The position numbers were made by a program, and so were the translations under genes. Below the pieces are notes generated by a model that saw nothing but the letters and a program-made list of their open reading frames with translations, was not told where the DNA came from and searched no databases. DNA of 56,385 nt from Deltaproteobacteria bacterium. GTDB lineage: Bacteria; Desulfobacterota; Desulfobacteria; Desulfobacterales; ETH-SRB1. The stretch lies in assembly GCA_030262895.1 (NCBI GenBank), contig JAJSZW010000005.1, positions 1 through 56,385 of the forward strand, written 5' to 3'. Shown piece after piece: positions 49,144 through 56,385 of this stretch (the stretch's first letter is position 1; each line of letters begins with the position of its first letter).

Positions 49144-50259
49144 ATGCCGTTGTTTAAGACTATGATTGAAGAGGCGAGCCTTCCCCTGTTGATCGCAGAC
49201 AGCAAAGGCCGGATAATTTTTACCAACAAATGTTTGGAAGAGTGTATGGGGTATACCCGGCGGAACTTTTTGAAGAACAACCTGCAAGATCTGTGTGCGC
49301 CTTATGAACAAAGCCGATATATTTTCTCGTGTTTGCCTGATATCAAAAGAACGACCGAGGTTGATATTGATCTTCAGCAAAAAAATGGTGAGATATTTAC
49401 AGCAAATGTTTCTTTTGCCCCCTTTGATTACCAGCGGGCGCGGCATCTGCTTATAATTGTCAGGGACGTAACCGCCAGGCGGATCCGGGAAGTAAAAACA
49501 CGGGAAGATGAGGAGCGATACCGCAGGCTGCTTGTAGAGCGAAATATGTTGCAGGATCAGCTTCATCGATCCAGCAAGGTTGCCTTCATGGGTGAGCTGG
49601 CCGCAGGCATTGCCCACGAAATCAACAATCCCCTTGGCATTATCCTCGGGTTTGTCCAGGATATTTTAGAAGAGATTCCTTTGAATGATCCTTTGATTGA
49701 ACCGATCAAAATTATCGAAAAAGAGACAGCCAGGTGTGTAAACGTGGTTAAAAACCTTTTGGATTTTGCCAGGTTAAGGCCTCCTGAAAGAATTTCTGTG
49801 GACATCGTTGAACTTCTTGAAAGTTCAATTGTATTACTGACCCCAAGAATCAAGAAAAATAAGGTGAGTATCAAAAGGAATTTTAAAATGGAGCCCCCCT
49901 CCATCAAGGTTGATCCGCAGCTTATCCAGCAAGTTTTTCTTAATATTATGATTAATGCTATTCAAGCGATGCCTGACGCAGGTGTTCTTGCTCTTGGTAT
50001 CGGTTTTGTACACAAAGCGCGGTCGCCGGAATCCGGCGATTGGATTCGGATCAGCATATCAGATACAGGTAACGGGATATCCAAAAAGGCTCTTCAGCAT
50101 GTCTTTGATCCCTTTTTTACTACCAAGGGGAGCAAGGGGACAGGATTAGGGCTTTCCGTTTGTCAGCGTATCATGGAAGACCACAAAGGAAAAATTGAAA
50201 TAGAGAATCGAAAGGGGGCAGGAACTATATGCAACCTTTATTTTCCCTTAAAAGATTGA
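49144..50259 (+). CDS. PAS-domain sensor histidine kinase (soluble)
   Basis: [51 protein letters not shown]. Confidence 0.92.
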   Translation: MPLFKTMIEEASLPLLIADSKGRIIFTNKCLEECMGYTRRNFLKNNLQDLCAPYEQSRYIFSCLPDIKRTTEVDIDLQQKNGEIFTANVSFAPFDYQRARHLLIIVRDVTARRIREVKTREDEERYRRLLVERNMLQDQLHRSSKVAFMGELAAGIAHEINNPLGIILGFVQDILEEIPLNDPLIEPIKIIEKETARCVNVVKNLLDFARLRPPERISVDIVELLESSIVLLTPRIKKNKVSIKRNFKMEPPSIKVDPQLIQQVFLNIMINAIQAMPDAGVLALGIGFVHKARSPESGDWIRISISDTGNGISKKALQHVFDPFFTTKGSKGTGLGLSVCQRIMEDHKGKIEIENRKGAGTICNLYFPLKD

Positions 50260-50353
50260 TGGCGTCGTAAAAAGTCGTCACTCCGGTGAAGGAGGTTGTT
50301 TGCAGACGCCGCTCCAGGTATAATTAAATTTAAACCAGGAAAAACTCACGTAT

Positions 50354-50460
50354 AAGAAATCGTAAAGAAAGAACAGGCCATAATAAAAATAACCATTGTA
50401 ATAATCCGACGATTTTTTATAAATAACAATATTTTACCCGGTTCTTTCTTAACGATTTCT
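50354..50460. repeat. inverted repeat AGAAATCGTaAAGAAAGAAC / GTTCTTTCTTAACGATTTCT
   Basis: Arms read directly, 19/20 complementary. Confidence 0.8.
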
Positions 50461-50584
50461 AATACATTCAGACAGTTTCCTGATTTAAATTCAATCATAC
50501 CTGAAGCTCATTACGCAAAAGTTATTTTGTATGCAGTGCCGCAGAGTGGCATAATCTAGTTTTTACGAGTTTATCAAGATTGAG

Positions 50585-51961
50585 GTGGATACGGTGTTGG
50601 CGAAGATTTTAGTGGTGGATGATGAGCAGCACATGCTCAAGCTGTTTGAAAAAATTCTTACAAGGCAAGGCCATGAGGTGCGAACCGCGGCCAGTGGAAC
50701 CGAGGCAATCAGTCTATTCGAAAAGAATGACTTTGATCTAATATTTTCTGATCTTTTGATGCCTGACCTTGGCGGCATGGACCTGTTAAAGGAGGTAAAA
50801 GCCAGATATTCGGACATTCCTTTTATTGTAATCACGGCCTACGGCACTATCGAATCTGCGGTTGAGGCTATGAAGACAGGTGCATTCGACTATCTGACCA
50901 AGCCTTTCCGCAAAGATGATATTCTTCTGGTAACAGGCAAGGCCTTAAAATATTGCGAACTTCGTAATGAGGTCAAACGACTCCGCGAGAAGCTGAAAGA
51001 CAAAGATGGAGTTAAAAAGATTATCGGAAAGAGCAAAGCCGTGCGGGATGTGTTGAAACTCGTTGCCAGGGTGGCAGACAGCCAGGCGACAGTCCTGATC
51101 CAGGGAGAAAGCGGTACCGGCAAGGAGTTGATCGCCCGGCTTCTCCACGACCTGAGCAGCCGGAGAGACAAACCTTTTATTGCTGTGGATTGCGGTGTTT
51201 TCCCGGAACATCTTTTGCAAAGTGAACTCTTCGGCCATGTCAAGGGGGCCTTTACCGGAGCGGTTAAAGATAAAAAAGGGCTGTTTATTGCGGCAGACAA
51301 GGGCACGCTTTTCTTAGATGAAATCGGGACCATCTCTTCGGCCATGCAGTTGAATCTGCTCCGGGTGCTTCAGGAAAAAGAGGTAAGACCGGTAGGCGGC
51401 ATTGCCAGTATTGAGGGAGATGTACGTGTGGTAGCAGCCACAAACATAGACCTTGAGGAGGCCATGCATGAGGGGAGATTCCGAAGGGATCTTTACTACC
51501 GGTTGGCTGTGGTCACCGTCGATCTGCCTCCGTTGAGGGAAAGAAGGTCTGATATCACTATGCTGGCATATCACTTTATGCAAAAATATGCTGCGATTTA
51601 TGACAAAAAACTTTCCGATATCACGCCTGATGCCATGCAAGCCATTATGCAAAATCCGTGGCCTGGAAATGTCAGAGAACTTGAAAACGTCATGGAACGT
51701 GCGGTACTTCTAAGTGCTGGTACACTTATTGATGAAGCTTCGCTGCCATTGCCTGTCAGGCAAATGATGTCCTATAAAACCAAGCAGTTGGCGCCGTTCA
51801 AAACCGTAATCAAGGCCGCGGGCCGGGAGGCGGAAAGGAAAGCTATATTAAAGGCACTGGAAGAGACAAGCGGCAATAAGACAAGGGCCGCCAGGATTCT
51901 TGGAATAAGCCGAAGTTCATTATATAATAAAATATGCGCTCTTGGAATTGGGAAATCATAA
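50585..51961 (+). CDS. sigma-54-dependent response regulator (NtrC family)
   Basis: Receiver; GESGTGKELIARLLH; ELFGHVKGAFTGA; ARILGISRSSLYNKI. Confidence 0.95.
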   Translation: MDTVLAKILVVDDEQHMLKLFEKILTRQGHEVRTAASGTEAISLFEKNDFDLIFSDLLMPDLGGMDLLKEVKARYSDIPFIVITAYGTIESAVEAMKTGAFDYLTKPFRKDDILLVTGKALKYCELRNEVKRLREKLKDKDGVKKIIGKSKAVRDVLKLVARVADSQATVLIQGESGTGKELIARLLHDLSSRRDKPFIAVDCGVFPEHLLQSELFGHVKGAFTGAVKDKKGLFIAADKGTLFLDEIGTISSAMQLNLLRVLQEKEVRPVGGIASIEGDVRVVAATNIDLEEAMHEGRFRRDLYYRLAVVTVDLPPLRERRSDITMLAYHFMQKYAAIYDKKLSDITPDAMQAIMQNPWPGNVRELENVMERAVLLSAGTLIDEASLPLPVRQMMSYKTKQLAPFKTVIKAAGREAERKAILKALEETSGNKTRAARILGISRSSLYNKICALGIGKS

Positions 51962-52233
51962 AAGGATACCAGTCATCATTATGAAACAATCATTGCTTGT
52001 CCATGAATCTCCCTCAATCGTTCGTACTGTTGCATCTTTCCTTTATAATTTTAAGTTAATATTTTGTATAATAAAAACAGGTTAACAGATATATACATAG
52101 ATAAGTTAATTAACCATATGCATATCCTTTTGAACGGAATCCCCCACTACTGTGCCGACCTGACTCATAAAATCATAATTTACTACTAATACAATAAGTT
52201 ATCATTATGTTTTAAGCCAAAAAACAAAGAGCC

Positions 52234-52434
52234 TTGTTCTCCTGGGTATCAAGACCTATAAGCATAAAAAAAAAGCGCTTCAAGGTTTTCAAGGATTATC
52301 ATACGATAGATGAATTTTTTGATCCTAAAGTGATCAAAAAATTTGGAGGGCTCATAAAAAAGAAACTTGGCGAAAAAGGGGCGTTATGTACAAATAGAAT
52401 TTTTGCAAAGAAACAAAAACAATGCAAGTTTTGA
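52234..52434 (+). CDS. possible small basic protein
   Basis: 66 aa open frame (…KRFKVFKDYHTIDEFFDPKVIKKFGGLIKKKLGEKG…), 38 bp upstream of the receiver gene; no family recognised. Confidence 0.25.
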   Translation: MFSWVSRPISIKKKRFKVFKDYHTIDEFFDPKVIKKFGGLIKKKLGEKGALCTNRIFAKKQKQCKF

Positions 52435-52471
52435 AGTTTGCTGAACAGAATAAAAACAAGGAGGGATAACA

Positions 52472-52909
52472 ATGAAAGGGCTTAGGGTCTTAGTCGTTGA
52501 CGATGAGGATGATTTTCGCGAAACATTTATAAAACGTCTTCAAAAGAGAGAACTTAATGTTACTGGTGCTGAAAGCGGGGAAAAGGCACTGGAGATTCTG
52601 GATAAACTACTTTTTGATGTGGTAATACTGGATGTCAAAATGCCGGGTATGGACGGTGTGGAAACTCTTCAGGAAATGAAAAGAATAAGGCCGCTCATGG
52701 AGGTGATTATGCTCACCGGCCACTCAACTGTAGAAGCGGCCATTGAAGGGCTGAAACTCGGCGCTTTTGATTACATCATGAAACCCGCAGATTTTGATGA
52801 GTTGCTGGAAAAGATGAGCCAGGCCTATGAGAAGAAAAAGGCCCATGAACAAAAAATTCAGGAGAGCAGGATCCGTGAGCTACACGCCCTTTTGCCCAAG
52901 AGGGACTGA
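52472..52909 (+). CDS. stand-alone response regulator receiver
   Basis: RVLVVDDEDDFRETF; VVILDVKMPGMDG; MLTGHST; MKPADFDE; AAGGAGG RBS. Confidence 0.92.
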   Translation: MKGLRVLVVDDEDDFRETFIKRLQKRELNVTGAESGEKALEILDKLLFDVVILDVKMPGMDGVETLQEMKRIRPLMEVIMLTGHSTVEAAIEGLKLGAFDYIMKPADFDELLEKMSQAYEKKKAHEQKIQESRIRELHALLPKRD

Positions 52910-52917
52910 AAAAAAAT

Positions 52918-53043
52918 GAACATCGAACATCGAACGTCCAACATCGAATGTTGAATAAGGTATTCTGCCAATTTATAAACCGGCAGAGCGGAGCGATTTC
53001 ATCATTCGATGTTCAACGTTCAATGTTCGACGTTGGACGTTCG
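52918..53043. repeat. inverted-repeat element between convergent receiver genes
   Basis: gaacatcgaacatcgaacgtccaacatcgaatg ... cattcgatgttcaacgttcaatgttcgacgttggacgttcg. Confidence 0.75.
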
Positions 53044-53053
53044 TTTTTATAAC

Positions 53054-53470
53054 TTAACGCTTCACTGTTTTCTCTTTTAGTTGGCGCAGCTCCTTTTTCA
53101 TCTGTTGCCACTCTAATGCCCTATCAATAGCTATCAATATCTGTTCCTTACGGAAGGGCTTGGTGATGCAATCATAGGCGCCTTTACGTATAACCTCTTC
53201 TGCCGACTCAACAGAGCCGTAGGCCGTGATGATGAGTATTGGAATATGTTTATCTATCTTTCTAATCTCAGTTATGACTTCCACACCATCCATACCCGGC
53301 ATCTTGAGATCAGAAATCAGTAGATTGTAGTCTCCTGTTTTAATCAATTCCGGCACCTCTAAGGGATTATTAGTGGTAGTAACTTTGTGCTCGGTCTTTT
53401 CCGCAATAATCATAGCAAGAAGCGCAAGCATATCAAGTTCATCGTCAACAACCAAAATTTGTGCAGCCAT
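53054..53470 (-). CDS. stand-alone response regulator receiver
   Basis: ILVVDDELDMLALLAMI; LLISDLKMPGMDGVE; ILIITAYGS; TKPFRKEQ. Confidence 0.92.
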   Translation of the reverse strand: MAAQILVVDDELDMLALLAMIIAEKTEHKVTTTNNPLEVPELIKTGDYNLLISDLKMPGMDGVEVITEIRKIDKHIPILIITAYGSVESAEEVIRKGAYDCITKPFRKEQILIAIDRALEWQQMKKELRQLKEKTVKR

Positions 53471-53486
53471 TTCCTACCTCCTGTGT

Positions 53487-53671
53487 TAGGAACGGAGACG
53501 AAATAACTTCCCCAACTATGCATCACAGCTTCAGGCCACCTTTGCCCGATCTCAAATCACAAAAATATCAAAATAGCCCGCTATTCCATCAACTTTTGTG
53601 ATTTGAGATCGAACAAATTTGACCCAAATCTATGCGCCTACTTGGGGAAGTTATTTCGTCCCCGTTCCTTA
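53487..53671. repeat. Family E element copy 2, opposite orientation to copy 1
   Basis: taggaacggagacgaaataacttccccaactatgcatcacagc ... cttggggaagttatttcgtccccgttcctta. Confidence 0.93.
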
Positions 53672-53699
53672 GTTATATCCGCAGAGCGAGCCCTCGGGC

Positions 53700-55949
53700 C
53701 TAATCCGTTTGTTGTTTACTGTCCGGAGAAGCAACAGGCAAAGACACCTTAAAGGTGGTGCCTTTTCTTTCCATGTCCTCTTCTTCAGCCACTGTCTCAA
53801 AGCTTATGTCTCCATTATATTTATTTATTATACCATAACTGACTGAAAGACCCAGGCCTGTGCCCTCTCCCACCTTTTTTGTGGTGAAAAACGCTTCAAA
53901 TATCTTGTTTCTGTATTCCCTCTTAATACCATGTCCTGTGTCTTTGAAAAGAATCTCTACTTTGTTTCCGGAGCTATTGAGCCTAGTAGAGACAGTCAAA
54001 ACTCCGCCTTCCTTCATAGCGCTAAAAGCATTGGTAACAAAATTCATGAAGACCTGCTGCAAGCGTCCTGAATCTCCTCTTGCTTTTGGCAGATCTTTTG
54101 TGAGGCGCTTTTCTAAAGTAACTTTTTCTGTAACCAAAATATTTTTAACCACGGAAATCACTTTTTCAATGTTTTCGTTGACATCAGCAGAGTACTCAAT
54201 TGCCTCGGGGTGTCTGGCATAGCTCAAAATGCTTTCAACTATCCTTTTACAATTGAGCGCCTGCCTTTCTATGGTTTGGACAATCTCATGGCTCTTGCTG
54301 TCAGGCTCCACCTTTTCCAAAAGAAGATCGCTAAAACCAAGGATCAGCGCCAGGGGATTATTGAGTTCATGCGCTACACCGGCAGACAAATTTCCCAAAG
54401 AGGCCAGCTTTTCTGTATTATACATCTGTTCTTCTTCCAGCTTTTTTCCCTTTGTAATATCCCTCGAAATTCCCAGAACAGCAAACACCTTGCCTCTCTC
54501 ATCCCTAAGGGGCGCAAAGTTGCTGGAAAACCAATACTCACGGTTCCCGACTTCCACCGGATATTTTACGTTTACGTTCTTTTCTGTATTAAACACCTCC
54601 CTGATAATACGCAACTGCAACTCAGCGCTCTCTTCAGAAAAAAGGTCGCGAAAAGTTTTGCCGATCAGATCGTCCGGGAAGTCTCTGAAGAAATTAGCAG
54701 TGCATCTATTCATGGACAGGATATTTCCCTCTTCATCTACAGTAAAGATCAGGTCCTCTGCACTTTCTACAAGGGTCTTGTATTGCTCCTCTGATTTTTT
54801 CAGTTCTTCAAGCGAGTTCTTTAGATCTTGTGTTTTCTTCATTACTTCTGCTTCCAGTGTCTTGGACCAGCGTCGCTCAAAACTTATGATATACGCACTC
54901 CCCAAAATAATAGCGAGAAAAATGCTGCCCTGGATATAAAACTGGCGGATAAAAACCGAATGGACAGCGTCTTCAACTTCGCTTAAGGGCGCGACCACAG
55001 CCACCGACCAGAAGGATTGAGAATACGCCCGAGGATGGATAGGCGCATATGCGATCAATTTTTTCATTTCGGTTTCTATGCCCATGTGCCACCCCGATGT
55101 ATACCGCCCGGTTCCCTCCTTACCTTCGAGCATTTTTTCCTTTTGAATCATATTAATCTGGGAAAAAGAGATCTTGGGTTTTCTCATGGCACGGACATTA
55201 AAGGCATCCTCTCCGATGAACTCTCTGTGCGGATGGTACAAAAACATACCGTTATTGTCTATAACCCAGGCATATCCGGTCTTACCCGATTTTATACCTT
55301 TGACGGCCTTTTCAACTAAACGTGTAACATCTATCGTAAAAAAAAGCACTCCGGAAAAGTTTCCGGTAGCCACCGGATAAGCCTCATCAACAGATTGCTC
55401 ATAAGTAGCTATGGCTAAGCACATAACAAGTTGGCCGGGATATCCTTCATTCTCTCGTGTAATTTCACCAGCATAAATCCTGTTCTTATTTTTCTTTAGA
55501 CTGGCCCATTTGTAATAGTCCGTATCTGCAAAACGACCCTGTATCACATGGGACATCCCCCGCTCATCAACAATATAGGCAGTTCTGCCTTTGTGGTCTA
55601 TAAATCTTATTTCAAGGACCCCGTTATCCTTAACTGCAGATAAGGTAGTATTCATACGACTGGCCCAGGATACCTTTTCCAGATATTGAATAGATGGAGA
55701 AAGGTTTAACAGCGAAAGTTCTCTTTTAATAAAATCCAGGCTGTTTTCCATCCGATTGGCGGCATACTTTGCTAATACCAATTGCTGCCGGTTAAAATCT
55801 TTAGAGATGATCTCTTTCATCTGCCCTGCAGAGAACATGCTCAGACAGAATGCAACCACGAGGAGCGCCATAACAAGAATGCCGACAAGGATAATAGCCC
55901 TTCTTATATTAGAGTATTTCTCGGAGAAATATGTTTTTTCTTTCTTCAT
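53700..55949 (-). CDS. Cache- and PAS-domain sensor histidine kinase
   Basis: Two TM flanking a dCache-like region; [31 protein letters not shown]; start set at MKKEKTYFSEKYSN. Confidence 0.9.
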   Translation of the reverse strand: MKKEKTYFSEKYSNIRRAIILVGILVMALLVVAFCLSMFSAGQMKEIISKDFNRQQLVLAKYAANRMENSLDFIKRELSLLNLSPSIQYLEKVSWASRMNTTLSAVKDNGVLEIRFIDHKGRTAYIVDERGMSHVIQGRFADTDYYKWASLKKNKNRIYAGEITRENEGYPGQLVMCLAIATYEQSVDEAYPVATGNFSGVLFFTIDVTRLVEKAVKGIKSGKTGYAWVIDNNGMFLYHPHREFIGEDAFNVRAMRKPKISFSQINMIQKEKMLEGKEGTGRYTSGWHMGIETEMKKLIAYAPIHPRAYSQSFWSVAVVAPLSEVEDAVHSVFIRQFYIQGSIFLAIILGSAYIISFERRWSKTLEAEVMKKTQDLKNSLEELKKSEEQYKTLVESAEDLIFTVDEEGNILSMNRCTANFFRDFPDDLIGKTFRDLFSEESAELQLRIIREVFNTEKNVNVKYPVEVGNREYWFSSNFAPLRDERGKVFAVLGISRDITKGKKLEEEQMYNTEKLASLGNLSAGVAHELNNPLALILGFSDLLLEKVEPDSKSHEIVQTIERQALNCKRIVESILSYARHPEAIEYSADVNENIEKVISVVKNILVTEKVTLEKRLTKDLPKARGDSGRLQQVFMNFVTNAFSAMKEGGVLTVSTRLNSSGNKVEILFKDTGHGIKREYRNKIFEAFFTTKKVGEGTGLGLSVSYGIINKYNGDISFETVAEEEDMERKGTTFKVSLPVASPDSKQQTD

Positions 55950-56013
55950 TTTATTCTTACCTAAGGGGTTAACCATAAGTACACCGACATCTTGCCACAA
56001 GGGCACCAGGTCG

Positions 56014-56356
56014 TCAAGGAGCGACAGGCAGAGACACGGTAAAGGTGGAGCCTTTGTTCTCTCTATCCTCTTCTTCAGTCACTGTCTCAAAGGTTATCTC
56101 TCCATCGTTTTTGGACACCAGACCATAACAGACCGAAAGACCCAGGCCTCCCCCCTCCCCCACCTCTCTTGTGGTGAAAAAAGGATCAAATATTTCGTTT
56201 CTGTATTCCGTTTTAATTCCATGTCCTGTGTCCTTGAAAAGAACCTCTACTCTGTTTTCAGGGCTATTGTGTCTGGTAGAAATGGTTAAAAGCCCTCCTC
56301 CGCGCATAGCGGCAACAGCATTGGTAATCAGGTTCGTAAAGACCTGCCGTAAATGC
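56014..56356 (-). CDS. histidine kinase C-terminal fragment (HATPase), paralogous to 53700-55949
   Basis: …NPGHLRQVFTNLITNAVAAMRGGGLLTISTRHNS…GEGGGLGLSVCYGLV; truncated at the window edge. Confidence 0.8.
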
Positions 56357-56385
56357 CCTGGATTTTATTAAAAGAGAACTTTCGC

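Noticed and set aside
54210-54939. Long plus-strand ORFs at 54210..54794 and 54229..54939
   Set aside because: Antisense to a well-supported histidine kinase; shadow ORFs.

Overview
The window looks like a chromosomal segment of a low-GC Desulfobacterota-type (sulfate-reducer-like) bacterium; that affiliation is inferred from gene content only. Roughly 1-34 kb is mostly housekeeping: class II aldolase, NUDIX hydrolase, 5-FTHF cyclo-ligase, serS, thrC, a pilMNOPQ operon with a TPR lipoprotein, an Mla/MCE transport operon, feoB/feoA with a Fur-FeoA fusion, an APS-kinase-like gene overlapping an APH-type kinase, Fic, and a Ca/Na antiporter. Roughly 32-56 kb is dominated by signalling and anion transport: a PEP-synthase-like protein without a recognisable PEP-binding barrel, UspA, SLC13 permease, a cytidylate-kinase-like protein with a degenerate P-loop, TauE/SafE, a CBS protein, five histidine kinases (one partial), three NtrC-type sigma-54 activators and four stand-alone receivers. 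Two observations stand out. (1) Many intergenic gaps hold MITE/REPIN-like inverted-repeat elements. Several otherwise unrelated families share a terminal signature, GTAA/GTAG-N4-TCA, and often supply the stop codons of neighbouring genes. (2) Near-identical putative sigma-54 promoters (TGGCATGTTTTTTGA) with GTTTCA-N3-TGAAAC palindromes lie upstream of the PEP-synthase-like and UspA genes, and another sigma-54-like promoter lies upstream of the CBS/TauE genes. The right edge ends in a 29-nt perfect fold-back, which suggests an assembly break. No rRNA, tRNA, CRISPR array or intact transposase was recognised by eye.
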